32,371 bases of DNA from an uncultured Fibrobacter sp. (GTDB taxonomy: Bacteria > Fibrobacterota > Fibrobacteria > Fibrobacterales > Fibrobacteraceae): positions 1 through 32,371 of the forward strand of contig OMSO01000021.1 in assembly GCA_900313675.1 (NCBI GenBank). The letters are read 5' to 3'. This document shows, one piece after another, positions 24,380 through 32,073 of the stretch; within the stretch, counting starts at the first letter, position 1; each line of letters begins with the position of its first letter. The notes below the pieces were generated by a model. The model had not been told where the DNA came from. It was given only the letters and a program-made list of their open reading frames with translations, and searched no databases. The position numbers were made by a program, and so were the translations under genes.

Positions 24380-24382
24380 TTT

Positions 24383-25504
24383 ATGTTTGTCCCTTCCGTT
24401 ACCAACCCCATCGGCGATTTTGTGAGGAACCTGGTTCCCCAGGTGACTGCCTACCTGCCTGTAGCCTTCCAGTCCGAGACTTTGGACAGCGTCGTCGCCT
24501 TCTTGATCAACGCCGTCATCTGCATTATCGCGGTCTGCGCCGTGAACATCGGTTCTGCCCCTATTCTCATCTACATGGAGCGCAAGGTCTGCGCCCACGT
24601 GCAGTGCCGTCTTGGCCCCATGCGCCTGGGTTGGCACGGCACCATACAGACCATCGCCGACGTGCTCAAGATGCTCTTCAAGGAAGTCTATGCCCCCAGT
24701 GGTGCAGACAAGCTGATGTTCTACACGGCACCCATGATCGTGCTGATTGCCCCCTTCATGGTCTGCGCCCTGATTCCCTTCAGCAAGGACCTAGTGGTGG
24801 CCGACGTTTCCATGGGCATTCCCCTGATTATCGCGGTGAACGGTTTCGGCGTGCTGGGCATTTTGCTTGGCGGCTGGAGCAGCAACAACAAGTACTCCCT
24901 GCTTGGAGCCTTGCGTAGCGGCGCCCAGATTATCAGTTACGAAATCTCCTTTGCCATGATCCTTCTGTTCGTGGTGATGATTTCCGGATCTACCAACCTG
25001 ATGGACATTACCATGAGCCAGCAGGGAACGGTTTTTGACTGGTGGATTTTCAAGATTCCCGTACTGGGCTTTATCGCCTTCATTTTGTTCTTCATTTCCA
25101 GTACCGCCGAAATGAACCGCGCCCCCTTCGACATCGCCGAAGCAGAACAGGAACTCACCGGCGGCTACCACACGGAATACAACGGCACGCCTTTTGCCAT
25201 GTTCTACCTGGCCGAATACATCGCCCTGGTTACCAACTCGGCACTGGCCACTACCTGCTTCTTGGGTGGTTTCCATGCCCCCTGCATTGGCATTGCCGCC
25301 GTAGACAACGTGCTTAATATGGTCCCCGGCCTAGTGTGGTTCTTTGGGAAGGTGTTCTTCATGATCTGGTGCTACATGATGGTCCGCTGGACCTTTGTGC
25401 GGCCCCGCGTGGACCAACTCATGGATTTCGAATGGAAGTTCCTGTTGCCGGTGAACCTGGTGCTGCTCACGGCAGGAGCGGCGTGGATAGCGATTAGTGG
25501 TTAG
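24383..25504 (+). CDS. nuoH: NADH-quinone oxidoreductase subunit H
   Basis: A 373-residue membrane subunit with about eight or nine helices that links the peripheral arm to the proton-pumping arm. Signatures are MERKVCAHVQCRLGPMRLG, followed by GWSSNNKYSLLGALRSGAQ and AEMNRAPFDIAEAEQELTGG, the last two lying in the quinone-channel loops. nuoD ends 3 bases upstream. In the usual order nuoE, F and G would come before it; they are absent. Confidence 0.96.
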   Translation: MFVPSVTNPIGDFVRNLVPQVTAYLPVAFQSETLDSVVAFLINAVICIIAVCAVNIGSAPILIYMERKVCAHVQCRLGPMRLGWHGTIQTIADVLKMLFKEVYAPSGADKLMFYTAPMIVLIAPFMVCALIPFSKDLVVADVSMGIPLIIAVNGFGVLGILLGGWSSNNKYSLLGALRSGAQIISYEISFAMILLFVVMISGSTNLMDITMSQQGTVFDWWIFKIPVLGFIAFILFFISSTAEMNRAPFDIAEAEQELTGGYHTEYNGTPFAMFYLAEYIALVTNSALATTCFLGGFHAPCIGIAAVDNVLNMVPGLVWFFGKVFFMIWCYMMVRWTFVRPRVDQLMDFEWKFLLPVNLVLLTAGAAWIAISG

Positions 25505-25513
25505 GATTGTTTT

Positions 25514-25987
25514 ATGCAAGAGAGTAGTTCATTCATTCCGTATATCAAGCGTTACCTGAAGCGCTGCATCACGGGCCCCTGGAGCCTGTTGTGCGGGCTG
25601 TCCGTGACCTTCAAGTATTTTATAGACCCAAGACGCATCGTTACCGAGCAGTATCCCGAAAATCGGAAGACCCTCAAGATGCACCCTCGCTACCGCGGTC
25701 GTCTGGAAATGATCGAAGACGCCGACGGCAACAACCACTGCACCGCTTGCGGCATGTGCGAGCGTGCCTGCCCCAACGCTTCCATCAACGTGCTTTCCAC
25801 CAAGAACATCGCCGGCAAAAAGGTGCTGGGCCGTTATGTTTATCACTTTGCCAGCTGCACCCAGTGCGGGCTCTGCGTAGAGGCCTGCCCCTTCGGGGCT
25901 ATCCGCATGAACCAGGATTTCGAGGTGGCCACTACCGACCCCAATACCCTTGAAATGATTCTCAACAAGAAGGAGGGACAGGGATAA
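25514..25987 (+). CDS. nuoI: NADH-quinone oxidoreductase subunit I (ferredoxin-like)
   Basis: A 157-residue subunit with two 4Fe-4S motifs: Cys76-79-82-86 (CTACGMCERACP) and Cys115-118-121-125 (CTQCGLCVEACP). These are clusters N6a and N6b. An amphipathic N-terminus attaches it to the membrane. With NuoG missing, NuoI may be the entry point for electrons from a soluble donor. The stop overlaps the nuoJ ATG by one base. Confidence 0.95.
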   Translation: MQESSSFIPYIKRYLKRCITGPWSLLCGLSVTFKYFIDPRRIVTEQYPENRKTLKMHPRYRGRLEMIEDADGNNHCTACGMCERACPNASINVLSTKNIAGKKVLGRYVYHFASCTQCGLCVEACPFGAIRMNQDFEVATTDPNTLEMILNKKEGQG

Positions 25988-26580
25988 TGTTTCCAGGCCT
26001 TCAGCTTCCAGAACTAGCGCTGTCGTTCCCCCTCGGGGGAATGGATATCGCCTTTTACGCCGTGGCCATCGTCATGCTCGTGACGGCGGTCTTTACCGTT
26101 GCGGTCAAGAACATCTTGCAGAGCGCAGTGTTCCTGATTTTCTCCTTCGTGACTACCGCCATCCTCTACCTGCTGTTGCATGCGGAATTTATCGCTCTCG
26201 CCCAGGTGATGGTCTATATCGGCGGCGTGGTGATTTTCGTGGTGTTTACCATACTTCTTACCAGTCACCTGGGCGAAGACGCCTTTGCCACCAAGATTCC
26301 GAGAGTCTTTGCCGCCTTCGCCCTGTCTATCGCCTTCGTGTTCGTGATGGTCAAGTGCCTGCTGCCCATGCCGGAACTTTCCAGCGGGGTTGTGGCTTCG
26401 GCTCCGGACTATTCCAGCCTGCAGAATTTCGCCATGCGCCTTCTGGGTTACACCCAGGACAGCTTTATCATCCCCTTCGAGGTGGTTAGTGTCTTGCTCC
26501 TGATGACCCTTATCTGCGCCATCACCATCGCCCGCAAGACAAAGGACGAGGTAGAAAAAGAGAAGGAGGTGAAGCAATGA
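25987..26580 (+). CDS. nuoJ: NADH-quinone oxidoreductase subunit J
   Basis: A 197-residue membrane subunit with five helices. The conserved third-helix region ALAQVMVYIGGVVIFVVFTI, with its pi-bulge Tyr and Gly residues, is clear. A charged tail (KTKDEVEKEKEVKQ) follows the last helix. It starts at the TAATG junction with nuoI and overlaps nuoK by 4 bases. Confidence 0.95.
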   Translation: MFPGLQLPELALSFPLGGMDIAFYAVAIVMLVTAVFTVAVKNILQSAVFLIFSFVTTAILYLLLHAEFIALAQVMVYIGGVVIFVVFTILLTSHLGEDAFATKIPRVFAAFALSIAFVFVMVKCLLPMPELSSGVVASAPDYSSLQNFAMRLLGYTQDSFIIPFEVVSVLLLMTLICAITIARKTKDEVEKEKEVKQ

Positions 26581-26882
26581 ACCTGATGAACTGCCTGATT
26601 CTCGCCTTCTTGCTCTTTGGCATTGGCGTTTGGGGCCTGATGCGCCGCCGCCACTTAATTGGCATGCTCATTTCCATTGAGCTCATGCTGAACGCCGCCA
26701 ACATCAACTTTATTTCTTTTGCCTACTTTACCGCCCAGGACTCTACCGCGGGCGCCCTGTTCAGTATTTTCGTCATCGCCGTTACCGCCTGCGAAATGGC
26801 AATCGCCCTTGCCATTATCGTCACCATGTACCGCAGGCACCACAGCCTTGACGCCGACCAGTTGAGGGACTTGCATGATTAA
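26577..26882 (+). CDS. nuoK: NADH-quinone oxidoreductase subunit K
   Basis: A 101-residue membrane subunit with three helices. LIGMLISIELMLNAANINF holds the conserved Glu of helix 2, and AVTACEMAIALAIIV holds the Glu of helix 3. Both take part in the proton path. The Shine-Dalgarno AGGAGGT (26564-26570) six bases before the ATG is the strongest in the operon. It overlaps nuoL by 8 bases. Confidence 0.96.
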   Translation: MNLMNCLILAFLLFGIGVWGLMRRRHLIGMLISIELMLNAANINFISFAYFTAQDSTAGALFSIFVIAVTACEMAIALAIIVTMYRRHHSLDADQLRDLHD

Positions 26883-28830
26883 CGATATGACCCTCGGTTA
26901 TTTGATTCTGGCATTGCCCCTGCTCACCTTCGTGGTGAACGGACTGTTCCTGGGCAACAAGTGCCACAAGGCAGCAGCGGCTCTCGCCATCGCCTGTAAC
27001 GGCCTTGCTTTCGTGTGTGCAGCCACCTTGGCCCTGCATTACTTCACCTCGGACTTTGCCCCGAACAAGACCGTCCTTTTCCAGCACGACTTTCTCACCT
27101 TTGCAGGAAACCTCGCCGCCACCATCGGCATGCTCATCGACCCGCTTTCGCTGATGATGCTCGTGGTGGTGACCTTCATCAGTTTCATGGTGAACATCTA
27201 CAGCGTGGGCTACATGCGGGAAGACCCTTCCGCAGGGCGGTTCTTCAGCCTGCTTTCCCTGTTCAGCTTCAGCATGCTTGGCCTGGTGATCGCCACCAAC
27301 CTTTTCCAGATGTTCATCTTCTGGGAACTGGTGGGCGTTTCCAGCTACCTGCTCATCGGATTTTGGTACCACAAGCCCTCGGCGGTAAGCGCCTCCAAGC
27401 AGGCCTTTATCCTCACCCGCTTTGCCGACAGCTTCTTCTTGTTCGGCATCGTGCTGGTAAGCTACGTGGTAGGGAGCTTCGACTTTTCTACCCTGAACGA
27501 CTTGAGCCTCCACGCCTTCAAGGGCGAGACCATCAATCTCGGGATTTGCACCGTTACCAAGGCAGAGGCCCTGGTACTGGGCTCCGTGATGATTTTCACC
27601 GGCGGCTGGGGAAAATCCGCCATGTTCCCCATGCATATCTGGCTTCCTAACGCCATGGAAGGCCCGACCCCGGTCAGCTCCATCATCCACAGCGCCACCA
27701 TGGTGGTGGCGGGCGTGTACCTGGTGGCAAGGCTTTTCCCCTTCTTTGCCATCTGCGACAACACCCTGAAGCTGATTATGGTAGTGGGCGCCTTCACCAT
27801 GGTCTTTGCGGCGGTCATCGCCTGCACCCAAAAAGACATCAAGCGGATTCTAGCCTACTCCACTCTTTCGCAGCTGGGCTACATGATGTTTGTCCTGGGC
27901 GTCTGCAAGATCGGCCAGGTGGTGGTAGCAACGGGCTGGACAGCCTCCACCTTCCACATCTTTACCCACGCCTTCTTCAAATGCAGCCTGTTCCTGATTG
28001 CAGGCTCCCTCATCCATCAGGTCCATACCAACGACTTGGACGCCATGGGCGGCCTCCGCAAGAAAATGCCCTGGACCTACTGGTGCTGCCTTATTTCCGT
28101 TCTCGCCATTTCCGGCATTCCGCCCTTCTCCGGATTCTTCTCCAAGGACGAAATCATTCTGGCGGCGTTCCAGAGCCACCACTACGTGGTGTTCGGCCTT
28201 GCCCTCCTGACCAGCGGGCTTACCACCTTCTACATGTTCAGGCTCTTCTTCTTGGCCTTCCACGGGGCGCCCCGTCACGAGGGCGTCAAGGCGGGACATG
28301 TCCACGAAGACTTTGCCATGACGCTTCCCATCGTGGTCCTTGCCGTGCCGGCACTCTTGAGCGGTCTTTTGGGCAAGAGCATCTTCGAAAAATTCTTCGT
28401 AGTGGGCAAGCTCCACGTTCCCACCCTGGTCAAGCTTTCCCACGCAAGCTGGATTCCCGTAGTGGCCGTAGCGGTTGCGGTGGCGGCTCTTGCCCTCGCC
28501 TGGTTTATGTACGGGCGGTCCAAATCCAACATCGCCCGAGCGCTGGACGACATCAACCGCGGTCCAATCTACAAGGTCATCTACCACAAGTTCTACTTCG
28601 ACGAAATCTACTACGCCGTGGTGCGGCAGTTCATTTTCGGAGGTGTGGCCGCCACGGCCCGCTTTATCCAAGACTACATTATCGAAGGAATCCTCGCCTT
28701 TACGGTCTGGTTCACCCACAAGCTGGGCGACCTGGTACGCACCGCCCAGGCGGGCTACCTTCCCTTTTACCTCGGAACCCTTATCGTCGGACTTCTGCTC
28801 TGGCGCTTCATCGGAGGGCTACCTCTGTAG
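26875..28830 (+). CDS. nuoL: NADH-quinone oxidoreductase subunit L
   Basis: A 651-residue antiporter-like proton-pumping subunit at the far end of the membrane arm. Signatures are FWELVGVSSYLLIGFWYH (key Glu), MFPMHIWLPNAMEGPTPVS, LAYSTLSQLGYM, and THAFFKCSLFLIAGSLIHQ. The C-terminal 100 residues form the lateral helix and final helix. ATG 26875 has GAGGGAC upstream and is preferred over an in-frame ATG at 26887. Confidence 0.95.
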   Translation: MINDMTLGYLILALPLLTFVVNGLFLGNKCHKAAAALAIACNGLAFVCAATLALHYFTSDFAPNKTVLFQHDFLTFAGNLAATIGMLIDPLSLMMLVVVTFISFMVNIYSVGYMREDPSAGRFFSLLSLFSFSMLGLVIATNLFQMFIFWELVGVSSYLLIGFWYHKPSAVSASKQAFILTRFADSFFLFGIVLVSYVVGSFDFSTLNDLSLHAFKGETINLGICTVTKAEALVLGSVMIFTGGWGKSAMFPMHIWLPNAMEGPTPVSSIIHSATMVVAGVYLVARLFPFFAICDNTLKLIMVVGAFTMVFAAVIACTQKDIKRILAYSTLSQLGYMMFVLGVCKIGQVVVATGWTASTFHIFTHAFFKCSLFLIAGSLIHQVHTNDLDAMGGLRKKMPWTYWCCLISVLAISGIPPFSGFFSKDEIILAAFQSHHYVVFGLALLTSGLTTFYMFRLFFLAFHGAPRHEGVKAGHVHEDFAMTLPIVVLAVPALLSGLLGKSIFEKFFVVGKLHVPTLVKLSHASWIPVVAVAVAVAALALAWFMYGRSKSNIARALDDINRGPIYKVIYHKFYFDEIYYAVVRQFIFGGVAATARFIQDYIIEGILAFTVWFTHKLGDLVRTAQAGYLPFYLGTLIVGLLLWRFIGGLPL

Positions 28831-28836
28831 GTGCTT

Positions 28837-30336
28837 ATGGAAACGTTACTATTCAATCTGATTTGGGTCATTCCCCTTTTGACGGTGCTCGCCTGCATCC
28901 CGATTCCCTCCACCTGCGAGCGTGCGCTCCGGGCGGTCCATACGGCATCCGTCAGTTTTGTGCTCCTTATTGTATGCGTGCTTACCTACCGCGTTTTCGC
29001 CCTGGGTGCAGCCCCCGCCGACCCGGCCTCCACCCCCTTTGCACTACGGTTCTTTACCGACATTCCCTGGCTCAGCGCCTTCAACGCCCACTATATCGTA
29101 GGGGCCGACGGCCTCAACATGCTGCTTCTGGCCCTCACCGCCTTTATCGTTTGGGCGGGCGTGCTGGTGAGCTACAAGATCAAGGGTAACCAGAAGGTTT
29201 TCTTCGCCCTGATCCAGCTTTTGGCAACAAGCGTCTATGGCGTGTACATGAGTTTCGATTTGGTGCTGTTCTTCGTGTTCTACGAAATGGAAGCCCTGTG
29301 CATGTACCTGATGATCGCCTGCTACGGAAGCGGCCGCAGGGATTACGGCGGCAAGAAGCTGACCTTGACCCTCGCCTTCGGCTCTTCCATGATTCTTGCC
29401 ACCCTGTTCGGGCTCTACTTCGAAAGCGGCACGGGCAGCTGGAGTCTTATGGAAATTTCAAAGGTGACCCTCCCCATGGATTTCCAGATGTGGGCATTCC
29501 CCCTGATGTTCATGGGCTTTGCGGTCAGCTCTTCCCTGTTCCCCTTCCACTTCTGGAGCCCCGACGGCCACTCCGCAGCCCCTACTGCCGTTTCTATGCT
29601 GGCGGCAGGCGTCATGATGAAGATGGGCGCCTACGGATGCCTTCGCTTTGCCATGTTCCTGATGCCTGAGGCCGCCAAGATTTGGCTCCCCTACGTGGTG
29701 GCCCTGCTCATCTTCAACGTGGTGCTTGGACCCTTTATCGCCATACGCCACAAGGACCTCAAATACATTACCGCCTACAGTTCCATCAGCCACCTGGGCC
29801 TTATCTTCTTGGGCCTTGCGGCCCTCACACCGGTGGGGCTCCGGGGTGCTAGCCTCCAGATGATTTCCCACGGGTTCTTGACGGGGCTCTTCTTCGCCAC
29901 CATCGGCATGATTTACGAGCGCACCCATACCCGCGACATCACGGAAATGGGCGGCATCATGAAAAAGATGCCTTTCCTGGGTGTCGGTTTTGTGATTGCT
30001 GGCTTTGCGGGCCTTGGCCTGCCCGGTTTCAGCGGGTTCATTGCCGAAAGCACCATCTTTATCGGGGCTTTCCAGCAGGATTCCACCCTCACCCGTATCG
30101 TCACCGTCCTAGCCATCCTTTCCATCACCACCACGGCGGTGTATATCCTGCAGACGGCCAACCGTATGCTCCACGGCCCCATGCCCGCCAAGTTCCAGAC
30201 GCTTACCGACGGTTGCTTCCGCGAAAAGCTGGTCATCGTGGTGCTGGTTTTCTGCCTGCTGTTGATCGGTATTTTCCCCGGGCCTTTTGCCGACATGCTG
30301 GACCTGAGCATTGCACCTATATTTAATAGGTTTTAG
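28837..30336 (+). CDS. nuoM: NADH-quinone oxidoreductase subunit M
   Basis: A 499-residue antiporter-like subunit. It has VFYEMEALCMYLMIACYG (the conserved helix-5 Glu), FHFWSPDGHSAAPTAVSMLA, LKYITAYSSISHLGLIFLG and SHGFLTGLFFATIGMIYERT. The proton channel residues are therefore in place. The start is ambiguous: ATG 28837 is taken, but GTG 28831, two codons upstream, is possible. It follows nuoL directly. After the stop comes a TATGAGG heptamer and a 60-base repeat-bearing spacer before nuoN. Confidence 0.94.
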   Translation: METLLFNLIWVIPLLTVLACIPIPSTCERALRAVHTASVSFVLLIVCVLTYRVFALGAAPADPASTPFALRFFTDIPWLSAFNAHYIVGADGLNMLLLALTAFIVWAGVLVSYKIKGNQKVFFALIQLLATSVYGVYMSFDLVLFFVFYEMEALCMYLMIACYGSGRRDYGGKKLTLTLAFGSSMILATLFGLYFESGTGSWSLMEISKVTLPMDFQMWAFPLMFMGFAVSSSLFPFHFWSPDGHSAAPTAVSMLAAGVMMKMGAYGCLRFAMFLMPEAAKIWLPYVVALLIFNVVLGPFIAIRHKDLKYITAYSSISHLGLIFLGLAALTPVGLRGASLQMISHGFLTGLFFATIGMIYERTHTRDITEMGGIMKKMPFLGVGFVIAGFAGLGLPGFSGFIAESTIFIGAFQQDSTLTRIVTVLAILSITTTAVYILQTANRMLHGPMPAKFQTLTDGCFREKLVIVVLVFCLLLIGIFPGPFADMLDLSIAPIFNRF

Positions 30337-30337
30337 A

Positions 30338-30344
30338 TATGAGG
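30338..30344 (+). repeat. Single TATGAGG heptamer after nuoM
   Basis: TATGAGG begins one base past the nuoM stop. It is identical to the unit that starts the spacer before nuoA (21471-21491), suggesting that the two spacers share an origin. Confidence 0.5.
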
Positions 30345-30361
30345 TTTAAAATTTCATCACT

Positions 30362-30389
30362 AATTCCGAAATCCGAATTCTGAACTCCG
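30362..30389 (+). repeat. Heptamer array AATTCCG x4 before nuoN
   Basis: Four tandem 7-base units: AATTCCG, AAATCCG, AATTCTG, AACTCCG, ending 7 bases before the nuoN ATG. Unit consensus AAYYCCG is close to the AACCTCG phase of the array before nuoA. Confidence 0.75.
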
Positions 30390-30396
30390 AATTATT

Positions 30397-31833
30397 ATGT
30401 CCATACCTAACTTTATCATCCCCGACCTGCTATTGCTGCTGTTCCCCTTCATTGTCATCGGGAGCAGGCTTTTCTGCGACGCCAAATCCAACGTTCCCTG
30501 GCGTATCGCCAACATCGGGTTCCTGCTCATCTTCATGCTGCTGAACTTTATCCCGCTGGCTGGAGGCGAGGGCCGGTTCTTTATCTGCAACTGGCGTGTA
30601 GACGACTTCGGTGTGTTCATGCGCGAAGTACTGGTAGTTTCCGCCATTCTCGGTATGTGGTTTTCCAAGGACTACTTTATGCATGCCGCCGCCGGCAAGC
30701 CCCAAATGCACCAGATTGCGGAATTCATCGGGGCTATCGCCTTTGCCACCTTCGGCGGCGTGACGGTAGTGAGCGCCTGCGACACCATCACCTTCTTCTT
30801 GGGTCTTGAAATCGCCACCATCCCCATGTACGCCCTCACCGCCTGGAACAAGCGGGACCAGCTGGGTTCCGAGGCCGCCACCAAGTACATCTTGATGGGG
30901 TCTGTGGCCACCGCCTTCGAGCTGTTCGGCTTCAGCTACCTGTACGGTTTTGCCGGGAGCCTGCATTTCGACGCCATCCAGAGTGCCGTGGCCGCCGGGA
31001 CTTCCCCGCTCTTGTGGATTGCGGTGCTGTTCCTGTTCTGCGGCATCGGTTTCAAGCTCACCCTGTTCCCCTTCTACACCTGGGCTCCCGACGTTTACGA
31101 AGGCGCTCCTACTCCCGTAACAGCGGTGCTTTCCGTGACCTCCAAGGCTACTGCCATCGCGTTCCTGGTAGTGCTGGTCTATGGGCCTCTTGCCCCTGTG
31201 CAGGAGCAGATTGCCCCCCTCATCGCCCTACTTGCTGGCGTCACCCTCTTTGTAGGCAACCTGGGTGCGCTAAAGCAGTACAGACTCCGCCGGTTCATGG
31301 CCTACAGTTCCATCGCCCAGGCGGGCTACATTATGGTGGCCCTCCTCGGTACTGCCGCCATGGCGAAAACCGCCATCATCTACTACCTGTTCGTGTATGC
31401 GGTGTCCAACTACCTGGCCTTCTTCGTGTTCGGCATTATCGGTCACCACCGGGAAGAGATTTTCGACTCCCTGCGGGGTCTTTCCAAGCAGAACCCGAGC
31501 CTTGCCATTGCACTGGCCATTTCCATGTTCAGCCTGGCGGGCATTCCGCCTCTTGCCGGGTTCTTCGGCAAGTTCCACCTATTCTTCAGTGGGGCTACCA
31601 CAGGGCACTACATGCTTATCGCCTTTGCGGTGCTGAACAACGTGCTCGCCCTGTTCTACTACTTGCAACTGGTCAAGAGCGCCTGGGTCGATGAACCCGA
31701 CGGTCACCTGAACCCCTTGCGCCTCACCCGCCGCCAGCGTGGCGTCATCATCCTGCTGTCTTGCGCGGTGGTGGTTCTCGGGTTCCTTCCCTTCCTCAGC
31801 GACAACATCTTCATGGGATTCAGCGGTTTCTAG
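30397..31833 (+). CDS. nuoN: NADH-quinone oxidoreductase subunit N
   Basis: A 478-residue antiporter-like subunit, last of the operon. It shows FFLGLEIATIPMYALTAW (conserved Glu), FYTWAPDVYEGAPTPVTAVL, FMAYSSIAQAGYIMVALL and LAGIPPLAGFFGKF, all typical of NuoN. The spacer before it carries a heptamer array and no Shine-Dalgarno. It ends at 31833, just before a palindromic unit and a two-way terminator, so nuoE, nuoF and nuoG are not downstream either. Confidence 0.96.
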   Translation: MSIPNFIIPDLLLLLFPFIVIGSRLFCDAKSNVPWRIANIGFLLIFMLLNFIPLAGGEGRFFICNWRVDDFGVFMREVLVVSAILGMWFSKDYFMHAAAGKPQMHQIAEFIGAIAFATFGGVTVVSACDTITFFLGLEIATIPMYALTAWNKRDQLGSEAATKYILMGSVATAFELFGFSYLYGFAGSLHFDAIQSAVAAGTSPLLWIAVLFLFCGIGFKLTLFPFYTWAPDVYEGAPTPVTAVLSVTSKATAIAFLVVLVYGPLAPVQEQIAPLIALLAGVTLFVGNLGALKQYRLRRFMAYSSIAQAGYIMVALLGTAAMAKTAIIYYLFVYAVSNYLAFFVFGIIGHHREEIFDSLRGLSKQNPSLAIALAISMFSLAGIPPLAGFFGKFHLFFSGATTGHYMLIAFAVLNNVLALFYYLQLVKSAWVDEPDGHLNPLRLTRRQRGVIILLSCAVVVLGFLPFLSDNIFMGFSGF

Positions 31834-31879
31834 ATGGCGGGTTCCTTCGGCTACGCTCAGGACAGGCTCAGCCCGCCAT
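31834..31879. repeat. REP-like inverted repeat directly after nuoN
   Basis: ATGGCGGG (31834-31841) pairs with CCCGCCAT (31872-31879), enclosing 30 bases that include TTCGGCTACGCTCAGGAC. It starts at the base after the nuoN stop. It ends in CATGACGA like the unit at 5239-5263. No T-run, so not a terminator itself. Confidence 0.5.
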
Positions 31880-31905
31880 GACGAGATAGGAAGAATGCTT
31901 ATAGC

Positions 31906-31935
31906 AAAAGGCTCCGAGTTTCCTCGGAGCCTTTT
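31906..31935. terminator. Bidirectional terminator between nuoN and tRNA-Arg
   Basis: A 13-bp perfect stem (31906-31918 with 31923-31935), loop TTTC, begins in AAAA and ends in TTTT. It can end the nuo transcript on the plus strand and the tRNA-Arg transcript on the minus strand. Confidence 0.88.
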
Positions 31936-31938
31936 CTA

Positions 31939-32011
31939 TACCCGGATCGCGATTCGAACGCGAGTTTGATCCTTAGGAGGGACCCGTTCTATCCAGCTGA
32001 ACTATCCAGGC
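31939..32011 (-). tRNA. tRNA-Arg (anticodon CCU)
   Basis: A 73-base cloverleaf on the minus strand. The D stem is GTTC/GAAC, the anticodon stem GGTCC/GGATC closes the loop CTCCTAA (anticodon CCT), and the T arm is TCGCG-TTCGAAT-CGCGA. The acceptor GCCTGGA/TCCGGGT includes G-U pairs at the first position and the fourth; the exact ends may shift by one base. No CCA is encoded. It reads AGG codons. Confidence 0.92.
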
Positions 32012-32021
32012 AATAGCGGGA

Positions 32022-32051
32022 CAAATATATAAAAAAAATAAGCCTTTGCAA
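32022..32051 (-). promoter_or_regulatory. tRNA-Arg promoter
   Basis: Minus strand TTGCAA (32046-32051), 16-base spacer, TATATTTG (32022-32029), 10 bases before the tRNA. Read as TTG-N19-TAnnTTTG it matches the Bacteroidetes consensus fully. It lies between trpS and the tRNA, so the tRNA can be made on its own. Confidence 0.65.
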
Positions 32052-32073
32052 TCTTATATAGCCCGAGCAGTTA

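Noticed and set aside
24380..24382. nuoEFG hidden or decayed between nuoD and nuoH
   Set aside because: Only three bases separate the two genes, and no other part of the operon has room for these genes or remnants of them.
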